Part shown: positions 1-7,013 of the stretch, one piece after another
How the letters are laid out: each line of letters opens with the position of its first letter
Numbering within the stretch: position 1 is the first letter of the stretch
Notes under the pieces: generated by a model
Told to the model about the DNA's origin: nothing
Database searches by the model: none
The model's input: only the letters and a program-made list of their open reading frames with translations
Source of the DNA: Desulfuromonadaceae bacterium
GTDB taxonomy: Bacteria; Desulfobacterota; Desulfuromonadia; Desulfuromonadales; Geopsychrobacteraceae
NCBI GenBank assembly: GCA_030639985.1
Contig: DAOWKG010000074.1
Coordinates: 1 to 8,193 of the forward strand
Direction of reading: 5' to 3'
DNA length: 8,193 nt
Program-made: the position numbers and the translations under genes

Positions 1-648
1 CGATGCAGCGACATCAGCAGCAGTTAAAGTTGATAATGTTTGAACAAAATCGATCCCGGCTTCCCCGGCGGCGACATTACAGCCATAGAGGAGGATATCT
101 CCATCTTCAGCAAGTGCAGCTCCCCAAATATCCAGTTGGGTGCTGTTATTTGTGAGATTGTCGGCAGTCAAAGTGGTGCTACCAAGGGTAAGTTGAGCGT
201 TAGCACCATGAGATAAAATATGGAGGGCGGAGATTTCGGAATGGTTGGCTAATATTTCGCTGATCTGGCTAACGCCGTCACGTTCGGCATCAAGGTGGTA
301 AACTTGGATGGTGGTTTGTTCGGGGTTGGCAGGTTCGAGTTGATCGATCAGGGCTTGTGATTCGCTGATGGAGGAATCAACTATAATCAGTTCGGTTGAT
401 AATTCCTGCTCAGCCGCAACACCGCTGTCGGGAGTACCACCCGCCAGGGGTTGATTGGCATCGATAATCGTCGGTTCCAGCGGTTGTTCAATCGCCGTCG
501 GGATAAGCTCTTGATGGAGAGCATCGGGTTGTTCGATCCCTAAATCAGCCGATAGCAAAATGCGTGGCTCTAATGCCTCAAACTGCATCTTGCGGCGAGC
601 TTCAACTGGACGACTTTTCCTGAACTTATTCCGCAGACGTTTTAGCAT
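1..648 (-). CDS. LEPR-XLL motif / DUF4347 domain protein, N-terminal part (runs off left edge)
   Basis: This is an open frame of 216 codons with no stop before the window edge, so only the N-terminus is visible. It starts at ATG 646-648, with GGGGAG at 654-659 five bases upstream as ribosome binding site. A basic N-terminus (residues 1-20, rich in Lys/Arg) leads into FEALEPRILLSADLG at residues 23-37, the LEPR-XLL signature found at the start of very large repetitive surface proteins. A low-complexity, acidic linker rich in Pro/Gln/Glu follows (about 38-85). Residues about 86-216 match DUF4347: LIIVDSS, then ILSHG at 144-148, then DILLYGCNVAAGEAG at 184-198, then ADVAAS. No classical hydrophobic signal peptide is present, which fits type I secretion or another non-Sec route. 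The TolC-family gene lies 82 bp upstream. The family role is usually inferred as adhesin or matrix protein; the exact function is unknown. Total length cannot be judged. Confidence 0.88.
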   Translation of the reverse strand, partial: MLKRLRNKFRKSRPVEARRKMQFEALEPRILLSADLGIEQPDALHQELIPTAIEQPLEPTIIDANQPLAGGTPDSGVAAEQELSTELIIVDSSISESQALIDQLEPANPEQTTIQVYHLDAERDGVSQISEILANHSEISALHILSHGANAQLTLGSTTLTADNLTNNSTQLDIWGAALAEDGDILLYGCNVAAGEAGIDFVQTLSTLTAADVAAS

Positions 649-653
649 AACGT

Positions 654-670
654 CTCCCCGGGGGAACCCC
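654..670 (-). promoter_or_regulatory. GC-rich palindromic leader containing the ribosome binding site of the LEPR-XLL gene
   Basis: On the minus strand the leader reads AGGGGTTCCCCCGGGGAGACG and then ATG after two more bases. GGGGAG (654-659) is the likely Shine-Dalgarno. It directly abuts a CCCCC tract, which can instead pair with the GGGG at 667-670. The stretch holds two nested palindromes, GGGGTTCCCC and CCCCGGGG, in an otherwise AT-rich gap. The sequence is visible; any effect on translation is inference. No convincing promoter was found in the rest of the 82-bp gap, so this gene may be cotranscribed with the TolC-family gene. Confidence 0.4.
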
Positions 671-730
671 TGTCAGTCAATATATGGTTAGAACAGCAAA
701 TACAATTGTCGCAACATACTCATAAAATAT

Positions 731-2104
731 TTAGAGGATAAACCATTGGTCGATCTCAAGCAGGTCATCACCGTTTAACGTACCAACGGCAAGTTTTAGC
801 TTTAAGGTATTAAGGATATAATCGTAACGAGCCTGAGCATAGTCAATGCTCACCAGCGATAGATCTCGCTCGGCATCAAGAACCGTTAAACTGGTGTATA
901 ACCCAGAAAGAAAACCTTCTTGCTTGGCATCCAATGCCAGTTGGTTTGACACCACCGATTGATACAAAGCATCAATGCGGCTCAAAGCACTATACACCCC
1001 CAAGTATGCTGATCGTACCTGACGGGTCACCCCCCGCCGTTCTTTTACTAGATCTTGCCTGGCCATCTTCGCATGCTGCTTCGCTTCCCGAACCTTAGAG
1101 CTAACGGCACCACCCTGATACAGTGGAAGATTAAATTGCAACATGATCTCAGTCGTTTCAACCTCACTTGCGCCACCAAACAAGCTGCCAGAAGTATCTT
1201 CATTATTGTAACGACCAACTAAATCGAGGGTGGGATAATGGCCAGAGCTCCGGCGGCGTACTTCCTGATTTGCAATTTCAACTGCCAATATCTGCAATTT
1301 TATTGATTGATTTTGCTCCAAAGCTGCAGCTACCCAGCTATCGAGATCGGCAGGTTCTGGGCTAAGCAACGGAATTTCAGCGCGAAGGATATTGAGATCG
1401 GCAACGGTTAGTCCGGTCATCTCCTCAAGCGCCTGAAATGCATCATCCAGATTATTTTGTGCGGCAATCGTTTCAGCCATCGTTGTCGCCCGTCGTGCTT
1501 TGGCATCATGCATGTCGGTAATGGGGATTAACCCCATCTCGTGCCTACCACTAGCTAGCTCAAAATGTTTTTCAACTGCAAGCTGCTCCGCTTCGGCAAA
1601 ATCGAGTTGATCCTGAGCCTCCAAGGTCTTGAGATAAAGGGCTGCTACCCTGACAACCAATTCCTGTTGTGCCAGAACATACTCAATCCCTCCCTTTAAT
1701 AAAGTTGCTTTCGACTGTTTTAAACCGACGATAGAATCCCAATGAAAGATGGGCTGGGTAAGTTTTAAACCATAAGAGGTGGCGTCAAAATCGGTATTTC
1801 CAGCACCATAAACGTCGTTGTCACTACTGACGATATCTTGATCAGTGTGCTTATATTCGGCAAAAGCAGACAGTTTAGGGAGCAGCAGGGCAACCGCTTG
1901 CTTACGCCCTTCTTCGATTGCCAGGGTCTGAAAATGGGCGCTGTTAAAAGAGGGATCATTCTCCTGGGCATTACGGTAAATATCAACCAGCCCAGCCGCC
2001 TGCAAAGTGCCAACAGACCCGCCACATAGCAGCAACGGCAGCAGGAAAAGATGAAACACATTGCGAAACTTTACCCTTACTAAACAATCACTCAGCTTAA
2101 CCAT
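731..2104 (-). CDS. TolC-family outer membrane efflux/secretion protein
   Basis: This 457-residue protein is the size usual for TolC-type trimeric outer membrane channels, which link inner-membrane transporters (ABC plus membrane fusion protein, or RND) to the exterior. I chose ATG at 2102-2104 because AAGG at 2112-2115 lies seven bases upstream; the in-frame GTG at 2105-2107 is only four bases away and less likely. Residues 1-36 form a long signal peptide: a basic n-region, hydrophobic FHLFLLPLLLCGG, and cleavage near LQA/AGL. The mature start (LVDIYRNAQENDPSF, 39-53) is the classic TolC repeat opening. Long Gln/Ala/Glu-rich helices follow, with a second repeat near the middle (around LDLVGRY and LQFNLPLYQGG) as in the two-repeat OEP fold. 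The gene precedes the LEPR-XLL/DUF4347 gene by 82 bp, so a type I secretion outer-membrane component is the best context guess; multidrug efflux is the alternative. The ABC and adaptor genes are not in the window. Confidence 0.9.
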   Translation of the reverse strand: MVKLSDCLVRVKFRNVFHLFLLPLLLCGGSVGTLQAAGLVDIYRNAQENDPSFNSAHFQTLAIEEGRKQAVALLLPKLSAFAEYKHTDQDIVSSDNDVYGAGNTDFDATSYGLKLTQPIFHWDSIVGLKQSKATLLKGGIEYVLAQQELVVRVAALYLKTLEAQDQLDFAEAEQLAVEKHFELASGRHEMGLIPITDMHDAKARRATTMAETIAAQNNLDDAFQALEEMTGLTVADLNILRAEIPLLSPEPADLDSWVAAALEQNQSIKLQILAVEIANQEVRRRSSGHYPTLDLVGRYNNEDTSGSLFGGASEVETTEIMLQFNLPLYQGGAVSSKVREAKQHAKMARQDLVKERRGVTRQVRSAYLGVYSALSRIDALYQSVVSNQLALDAKQEGFLSGLYTSLTVLDAERDLSLVSIDYAQARYDYILNTLKLKLAVGTLNGDDLLEIDQWFIL

Positions 2105-2208
2105 CACAGCACCTTCTCCATATCCACAGAGGAAATCACCCTAAACCATAACCATCGTCACCTAGTTCGTCCCAAAAAAATCGCTCACAATACTCATTAA
2201 CGCGAAAG

Positions 2209-2220
2209 TATAACGTTATA
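2209..2220. repeat. 12-bp perfect palindrome TATAACGTTATA, possible operator
   Basis: This is a perfect inverted repeat centred on CG. It overlaps the candidate -10 box of the promoter for the TolC-family gene. Its position would suit a repressor operator. AT-rich palindromes of this size also arise by chance, so the regulatory role is inference. Confidence 0.3.
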
Positions 2221-2242
2221 AAGTTTATTTATCTATAATCAA
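2215..2242 (-). promoter_or_regulatory. Candidate sigma-70-type promoter of the tolC-like gene
   Basis: Reading the minus strand, TTGATT (2237-2242, four of six to TTGACA) is followed by a 16-bp spacer and TATAAC (2215-2220, five of six to TATAAT). Transcription would start near 2208 and give a leader of about 104 bases before the ATG at 2104. A second -10-like hexamer, TATACT, lies just downstream but has no good -35 partner. The call rests on consensus match only. Confidence 0.4.
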
Positions 2243-2349
2243 ATACCTTTATTCTTGATAAAATTACTTAGCTAACGGCACTGCCTTCGCTATATGGTAG
2301 AAATTACCCCCGCAGGGGACAATCTTAAGTTCAGCCTAACAATACAAAC

Positions 2350-2379
2350 AAAAAAGCCTCCGATTTATCAGAGGCTTTT
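2350..2379 (-). terminator. Rho-independent terminator of the 2-oxoacid oxidoreductase operon
   Basis: On the minus strand, AAAAGCCTC and GAGGCTTTTTT form a stem around a ten-base loop (TGATAAATCG), followed by the T-run. It starts 31 bases past the TAG stop of the fused beta-gamma gene. The stem is symmetrical and has a shorter T-run on the plus strand, but no plus-strand gene needs it here. It separates the oxidoreductase operon from the tolC-like gene. Confidence 0.88.
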
Positions 2380-2410
2380 CATGTAACTTTTTAATTTAAA
2401 TAAATTATTG

Positions 2411-3826
2411 CTAGATATTGTCAGCCGCTTGCCAACCGGCATTAAGTGCCTTAATATTGGTTTCAAGCAAAGCTGGTTTCTTGAAGGTTTCAGCCAAAAA
2501 GGCTTCAATGTCGGCTTGCTTGAACATACCAGTTTTACAGGCAATAAAACCTAAAACTACGACATTGGCAGCCTTACCGGTACCCGCTTCGGTTGCCAGC
2601 TCGGTTGCAGGCAGGGCATAAACCTTACCTTTAAGATTTGCGGGAACCTGATCGATCAAAGAACTATTGTAAACGATCAAACCATTCTCCGGCACCATTG
2701 GACCAAATTTTTCCAGTGAAGGACGGTTCAGAGCAACCAGGACATCGGGATAATCGACGATCGGCGAACCGATAACGTCCTTGCTCACTACCACCGAACT
2801 GTTGGCAACCCCGCCACGCATTTCGGGACCATAGGATGGGAGCCAGGTGACCTCCATATTATGTTGCATCGACAGTTGCGCCATCATCATACCGAGCGAC
2901 AGCACCCCCTGCCCACCGAATCCGGCAAACTTGAATTGCAGGGCATCAGACCCGATTTCGATCTGGGTACTGTTGTCATCGTCATTATCAACCAAACCCA
3001 GTTGTTTCGCCACGGCAGAAAACTCGGGTCGTTCGCTCCGGCGTTTCTGGGCGCCACGTTCGTCGGTCAAGTCTTTAAATACCCCAAATGGATACTGTTT
3101 AGAAACTACCTCATCGATCCATTCGCACGCTTCTTTTGGGTCTTTTTTCCAGTTAGTCGGGCACTGGGAAAGCACCTCGATAAAAGCATAGCCTTTTTTA
3201 TCACGCTGGATTTCGAGCCCTTTTTTGATTACTTTGATCGCTTGACGGATATTTTTTGGATTATTGACTCCAACTCTGGCAACCAGTGTTGGTGCTTCTA
3301 AACCTGCCATCATCTCAGCCATCCGTAGCGGATAACCATCATTTAGAACACTACGACCATAAGGTGAAGTAGTTGAAGTTTGATCAATCAAAGTGGTCGG
3401 TGCCAACTGCCCACCGGTCATGCCGTAGATATTATTATTGACGAAAAAGACAATCATATTTTCGCCCCGGTTCGCCGCATGGATCGCATTACTGGTACCG
3501 ATTGCTGCGAGGTCACCATCGCCCTGATAGGAGATGGTAACACTGTCGGGATTAGCCCGACTGACACCGGTTGCAACCGCTGATGCACGCCCGTGAGCAG
3601 ACGAAACCGCAGCACTTTCAAAATAATAATAGATAAACACGCCACAACCAACGGGGCCGACAAAGATGGCCTGATCCTGTAGCCCGAGTTCGGTCAGTTG
3701 GTCGGCGATAATTTTACTTAAAGTCCCGTGTCCACAACCGGGACAATAGTGGGTGGTCTTCTGCATACTCGGCTTACGTTCGAAGGTATCGAAGAAGGCA
3801 GATGATTTTTCATATACTTTAGCCAT
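2411..3826 (-). CDS. 2-oxoacid:ferredoxin oxidoreductase, fused TPP-binding beta and gamma subunits
   Basis: This 471-residue protein joins two subunits that are often separate. Residues about 1-245 are the thiamine-diphosphate beta domain: CPGCGHG (28-34), the TPP/Mg motif GDGD (102-105) and NNNIYG (130-135). Cys28, Cys31, Cys61 and Cys222 have the spacing known for the beta-subunit [4Fe-4S] cluster of small oxoacid oxidoreductases. A charged linker (about 246-294) leads to the gamma domain (295-471), with GFGGQGV (302-308) and YGPEMRGG (332-339). With the alpha subunit it would convert a 2-oxoacid and CoA to acyl-CoA, CO2 and reduced ferredoxin in the cytoplasm. ATG 3824-3826 is preceded by a strong TAAGGAGG (3833-3840). 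The start overlaps the end of the alpha gene by 8 bp, implying translational coupling. The substrate (branched-chain 2-oxoacid, 2-oxoglutarate or aryl pyruvate) cannot be fixed from the sequence. Confidence 0.93.
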   Translation of the reverse strand: MAKVYEKSSAFFDTFERKPSMQKTTHYCPGCGHGTLSKIIADQLTELGLQDQAIFVGPVGCGVFIYYYFESAAVSSAHGRASAVATGVSRANPDSVTISYQGDGDLAAIGTSNAIHAANRGENMIVFFVNNNIYGMTGGQLAPTTLIDQTSTTSPYGRSVLNDGYPLRMAEMMAGLEAPTLVARVGVNNPKNIRQAIKVIKKGLEIQRDKKGYAFIEVLSQCPTNWKKDPKEACEWIDEVVSKQYPFGVFKDLTDERGAQKRRSERPEFSAVAKQLGLVDNDDDNSTQIEIGSDALQFKFAGFGGQGVLSLGMMMAQLSMQHNMEVTWLPSYGPEMRGGVANSSVVVSKDVIGSPIVDYPDVLVALNRPSLEKFGPMVPENGLIVYNSSLIDQVPANLKGKVYALPATELATEAGTGKAANVVVLGFIACKTGMFKQADIEAFLAETFKKPALLETNIKALNAGWQAADNI

Positions 3827-4874
3827 TGGACGCCTCCTTAAGGCACTTTTCTGCCTGACTTACCAGTTCACCTAATTCGGGGAGGTTACCACCAACCCGG
3901 CCATACCATGTTACCTGATGTTGTGGCAGCGACAAACGGACATCTTCGATAAACTGACCACGGCTCAATTCAACCGACAATACCGGCACTCCAGATTTAA
4001 CTGTTTGCTGATAGATTTTGCTCGGGAACGGCCACAGGGTTTGGGGACGAATCAATGCAGCGGCAATGCCACGTTCATTCAAGGTATCGACAACGCTGCG
4101 TAACATCCGTCCGACAATACCGTAGCCGGTCAAAACTATTTCTGGATTCTCAGCACCATAAACTTCGGCGCTAGCTTCGGTATCGGTGATCTGACGATAT
4201 TTTTCGTGCAGTCCATTGATATGAGTTTCCATATCATCAAAATCAAGGTAGATGGAAGTAACTAAGTTTTTGTTAGTCTCTGCTGTGGCATCGAGAGCCC
4301 AAGGTTTGTCGCTTCTCTGTATCGGTTCTTCGCAAACATCAATCGGCTCCATCATCTGACCCAAGGTGGCATCGGTCAGGATGAACACCGGTGTACGCCA
4401 CTTATCGGCAAGATCAAACGCCTGGATGGTCATCCGGTAGGTCTCTTCTACCGAAGAAGGGGCAAGGACAATGTTGCGATAATCGCCATGGCCGCCACCT
4501 TTTACTACTTGAAAATAATCGCTCTGCTCGGGACCGATATTACCGAGCCCTGGGCCAACCCGCTGGACATCGACTATGACGCACGGCAGTTGAGCACCAG
4601 CAAGATAGGAGATGCCTTCCATCTTTAAACTGACGCCGGGACCGGAGCTAGCGGTCATGACCCGCTGACCCGAAGATGATGCACCAAAAACCATATTAAC
4701 CGCACCAACTTCACATTCGGCCTGGACAAAGACTTTACCCAAGGGCAAAAAATGTTCACTGGCTGCTTGGGCGATTTCACTCGCCGGGGTTATCGGATAG
4801 CCATAGTAAGCATCACAACCGGCAACCAGAGCACCGATCACTACCGCCTCGTTGCCTTTAACTAATTTCTTCAA
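3819..4874 (-). CDS. 2-oxoacid:ferredoxin oxidoreductase alpha subunit (VorB/KorA-like)
   Basis: At 351 residues this is full length for the short alpha subunits annotated as 3-methyl-2-oxobutanoate dehydrogenase VorB or 2-oxoglutarate oxidoreductase KorA. The N-terminal pyrimidine-binding domain carries YPITPASE (26-33), the family signature in the active site. It is followed by AECEVGAVNM (52-61), TASSGPGVSLKMEG (74-87) and the GPGLGNIGPEQSDY stretch (107-120). The transketolase C-terminal-like domain II follows (about 245-345), including RPQTLWPFP (276-284). Initiation is at TTG (4872-4874), supported by AGGAG at 4883-4887 eight bases upstream; the start MKKLVKGNEA is the usual one for this family. 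The stop overlaps the beta-gamma gene by 8 bp. Unlike the other gene junctions in this operon, the gap to the ferredoxin gene upstream is 236 bp and is filled by an inverted repeat. VOR versus KOR specificity is undecided. Confidence 0.92.
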   Translation of the reverse strand: MKKLVKGNEAVVIGALVAGCDAYYGYPITPASEIAQAASEHFLPLGKVFVQAECEVGAVNMVFGASSSGQRVMTASSGPGVSLKMEGISYLAGAQLPCVIVDVQRVGPGLGNIGPEQSDYFQVVKGGGHGDYRNIVLAPSSVEETYRMTIQAFDLADKWRTPVFILTDATLGQMMEPIDVCEEPIQRSDKPWALDATAETNKNLVTSIYLDFDDMETHINGLHEKYRQITDTEASAEVYGAENPEIVLTGYGIVGRMLRSVVDTLNERGIAAALIRPQTLWPFPSKIYQQTVKSGVPVLSVELSRGQFIEDVRLSLPQHQVTWYGRVGGNLPELGELVSQAEKCLKEASNG

Positions 4875-4910
4875 AACAGTTTCTCCTGTTGATTTATAAA
4901 AACTAAAACG

Positions 4911-5105
4911 TTAGTCACCAAGCCTACAAAAACACCAAGAAAGACATAAGCATTTTAACGCTGAGGCGGAGAGATGGGGAGAAAACAAGATTTTTCATAT
5001 TTTGAACCTGAAAACCTTAAGTATCAATGGTGGTTTCCTCTCCAAACTCTGCGTTCTCTCCACCGCTCCGTTAAAGCCTTTTTGGTATTTAGCCTTAGTG
5101 GCTAA
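4911..5105. repeat. ~195-bp imperfect inverted repeat (MITE-like or dispersed intergenic repeat) inside the operon
   Basis: The left arm (about 4911-4986) starts TTAGTCACCAAG and continues through TTTAACG and a GGCGGAGAGA tract. The reverse complement of the right arm (about 5030-5105) starts TTAGCCACTAAG and runs through CTTTAACG and GGTGGAGAGA to a GGAGAGGAAACC end. The first 15 positions match at 12; the later blocks need small gaps. A spacer of about 43 AT-rich bases separates the arms. The arm sequence resembles the TTAGCCAC...TTTAACGC(AG)AGG type of dispersed intergenic repeat that I recall from many environmental bacterial genomes; this is memory, not a search. There is no transposase, and I see no clear target duplication. 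In the transcript the arms could fold into a long hairpin between the ferredoxin and alpha-subunit coding regions. Confidence 0.65.
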
Positions 5106-5110
5106 TTAAT

Positions 5111-5326
5111 TTATGGCCGCACTACTGTAACGGCACCCGGCTCAGGGCAGACTAAATAGCAGTTACCACAACCGATGCAACCCTCTTTGGCAACCACAGT
5201 AATCGGGTAACCCAGTTCATTGATTTTGTCGGTTGCTTGCAAAATATCTTTGGGACAATGGATAATACAAAGACCACATGCTTTGCATAGATCGGCATGA
5301 ATAGTTACCGAAGGTTTATCGCTCAC
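5111..5326 (-). CDS. 2x[4Fe-4S] ferredoxin, delta subunit of the 2-oxoacid oxidoreductase
   Basis: This 71-residue bacterial-type ferredoxin has two complete cluster motifs: Cys14-x2-Cys17-x2-Cys20-x3-Cys24-Pro and Cys50-x2-Cys53-x2-Cys56-x3-Cys60-Pro. Size and motifs fit the KorD/VorD-like delta subunit, which takes electrons from the beta-subunit cluster and hands them to soluble ferredoxin. The start is GTG at 5324-5326, in a GTGA overlap with the ligase stop (TGA 5323-5325). AAGGAGA lies seven bases upstream, inside the ligase gene, so translation is probably coupled. The stop at 5111-5113 lies only a few bases from the outer end of the inverted repeat. A free ferredoxin is the alternative role, but operon position favours a subunit. 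Confidence 0.92.
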   Translation of the reverse strand: MSDKPSVTIHADLCKACGLCIIHCPKDILQATDKINELGYPITVVAKEGCIGCGNCYLVCPEPGAVTVVRP

Positions 5327-6999
5327 GTTTGTTCTCCTTCTTCCTTCTCAGTAAAAACGGCTACGTCTATGTCGAGTTCGGCACAAGCAAACTCGCGTAA
5401 TTTATATTTCTGGATTTTTCCGCTGGCAGTCATAGGATAACTGTCGAGGAAAAAGACATGCCGAGGTTTTTTATACGGGGCAATCTTATTACGGGTAAAA
5501 TCGATAACATCTACTTCGGTAATATCGGCACCTTCTTTACGGATGATAAATGCACCGACCACTTCACCGTATTTTTCATCGGGGATTCCCGCTACTTGAA
5601 CATCGAGAACTCCGTCCATAGTGTAGAGGAATTCTTCGATCTCACGGGGATAGATATTTTCGCCCCCACGGATGATCATATCTTTAATCCGACCGGTGAT
5701 GCGGTAATAGCCATCAGCATCGACTTCGGCTTGATCACCAGAATGCAACCAGCCGTCGGCATCAATCGCTTCGGCGCTGCGCTCGGGCATGTTGTAATAA
5801 CCCTTCATGACGTTGTAACCACGGCAGCAGAGTTCACCACTAGTGCCTTGATCGACCTCATCTCCGGTTTCGGGATCGATGATTTTAACTTCGATCTCCG
5901 GCAATGCGGCACCGACAGAACCGGTTCGCTGGGCAATGGAATCGTCGGTACGGGTCTGGGTGATAACTGGTGACGCTTCGGTAAGACCGTAGGCGATGGT
6001 GATATCGGTACAGTGCATTTTATCCATCACTTGCCGCATAGTCTCTTCGGGGCAAGGTGAACCCGCCATAATACCGGTACGTAAGCTGCTGAGATCAAAC
6101 ATGTCAAACATATGATGATCGAGCTCAGCGATAAACATGGTTGGTACGCCGTAAAGGGCGGTGCATTTTTCTTTCTGCACTGCCGCTAACACCATCAGTG
6201 GGTCAAACTGCTCCAGCGGTACCAAAGTAGAGCCGTGGGTTAATGCCGCCATTACGCCAAGAACACAGCCGAAGCAGTGGAATAGCGGCACCGGCAGGCA
6301 AAGGCGGTCAGCTTCGGTAAACTTTTGCCGATCCCCGATATAGTAGCCGTTGTTAAGGATATTGTAGTGACTGAGCATAACCCCCTTCGGGAACCCAGTG
6401 GTACCGGAGGTGTACTGCATGTTGACCACCTCGTGGCAATCGAGGGAGGCTTTAACTTTATCGTAACGTCCGTCGCCACACTGGCTACCGAGCTGTAACA
6501 GCTCGCGGGAATTGTAGATACCCCGATGCTTTTCTTGACCAATATAGATGACCGAACGCAGCTCGGGAAACTTCTCACTGCGCAGATGGCCGCGCTGGCA
6601 GGTGCGCAATTCTGGAATCAGCTCGTAAACGGTATCCAGATAATTGTGGTCACGGAAACTGTCGATGATCACCAGAGCGGCAAGATCGGCCTGCTTAATA
6701 AGATACTCAAGTTCAAATGATCGATACTGCGTGTTGATGGTGACCAGTACGGCACCGATCTTGGCAGTGGCAAACATGAAGGTGGTCCAGTCGGGAACAT
6801 TGCAAGCCCAGATACCAACGTGATCACCCTTGCCAATGCCGGTAGCCAAAAGCCCTTTAGCCAAATGGTCAACCCGCTCATTGAAGGCGCGGTAGGACCA
6901 ATTTAGATCACGGTCAGGATATACGATGAACTCATGGTCAGGTGTTCGCTTGACCTGCTCCTCTAAATAGGCGCCGATGGTCTTCTTTGTGTAGGGCAC
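5323..6999 (-). CDS. AMP-forming acyl-CoA ligase (AMP-binding family, FadD/medium-chain type)
   Basis: This 558-residue, full-length member of the acyl-adenylate-forming superfamily makes acyl-CoA from a carboxylic acid, ATP and CoA through an acyl-AMP intermediate. Visible core motifs are the P-loop [11 protein letters not shown] (196-206), YGLTE (337-341), GWLHSGD (416-422, ribose-binding Asp422), the hinge GRIKD (436-440), RGGENIYP (444-451) and the C-terminal PMTASGK with catalytic Lys528. All key residues are intact. The start is GTG 6997-6999, with an AGAGAGGT purine tract upstream and 14 bp after the regulator stop. Its end overlaps the ferredoxin gene by 4 bp. Acyl chain preference cannot be read from the sequence. 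Cotranscription with a 2-oxoacid oxidoreductase suggests a short or branched-chain or aryl acid matching the oxidoreductase product, rather than a general long-chain fatty acid. Confidence 0.93.
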   Translation of the reverse strand: MPYTKKTIGAYLEEQVKRTPDHEFIVYPDRDLNWSYRAFNERVDHLAKGLLATGIGKGDHVGIWACNVPDWTTFMFATAKIGAVLVTINTQYRSFELEYLIKQADLAALVIIDSFRDHNYLDTVYELIPELRTCQRGHLRSEKFPELRSVIYIGQEKHRGIYNSRELLQLGSQCGDGRYDKVKASLDCHEVVNMQYTSGTTGFPKGVMLSHYNILNNGYYIGDRQKFTEADRLCLPVPLFHCFGCVLGVMAALTHGSTLVPLEQFDPLMVLAAVQKEKCTALYGVPTMFIAELDHHMFDMFDLSSLRTGIMAGSPCPEETMRQVMDKMHCTDITIAYGLTEASPVITQTRTDDSIAQRTGSVGAALPEIEVKIIDPETGDEVDQGTSGELCCRGYNVMKGYYNMPERSAEAIDADGWLHSGDQAEVDADGYYRITGRIKDMIIRGGENIYPREIEEFLYTMDGVLDVQVAGIPDEKYGEVVGAFIIRKEGADITEVDVIDFTRNKIAPYKKPRHVFFLDSYPMTASGKIQKYKLREFACAELDIDVAVFTEKEEGEQT

Positions 7000-7013
7000 G
7001 CTGTTACCTCTCT

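Larger units (their letters stand above)
2105..2410. other. 306-bp AT-rich intergenic region between the oxidoreductase operon and the tolC-like gene
   Basis: There is no coding capacity of note here. The end nearest the oxidoreductase gene holds a Rho-independent terminator (2350-2379). The middle holds a small hairpin of CCCC and GGGG arms with a GCA loop (2308-2318) and no T-tract, of unknown meaning. The part nearest the TolC-family gene holds a candidate sigma-70-type promoter and a 12-bp perfect palindrome, followed by a leader of about 100 bases. Confidence 0.7.

Noticed and set aside
2308..2318. CCCC-GCA-GGGG mini-hairpin as a second terminator
   Set aside because: The stem has only four pairs and no T-tract follows on either strand. 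The strong terminator at 2350-2379 already accounts for operon termination.
2847..3301. Two overlapping plus-strand open frames of 114 and 146 codons
   Set aside because: They lie opposite the beta-gamma oxidoreductase gene, whose motifs are all intact. Their translations show no family features, and no credible ribosome binding site was seen.
4893..4921. Promoter-like TTGGTG-N17-TATAAA (minus strand) at the outer edge of the inverted repeat, just before the alpha-subunit gene
   Set aside because: The start point would fall on or inside the ribosome binding site at 4883-4887, and the -35 matches only three of six. It is probably chance in AT-rich repeat DNA.
5458..5973. 171-codon plus-strand open frame
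   Set aside because: It is antisense to the C-terminal half of the acyl-CoA ligase, in a region with all expected ligase motifs. It is an antisense shadow caused by codon bias.
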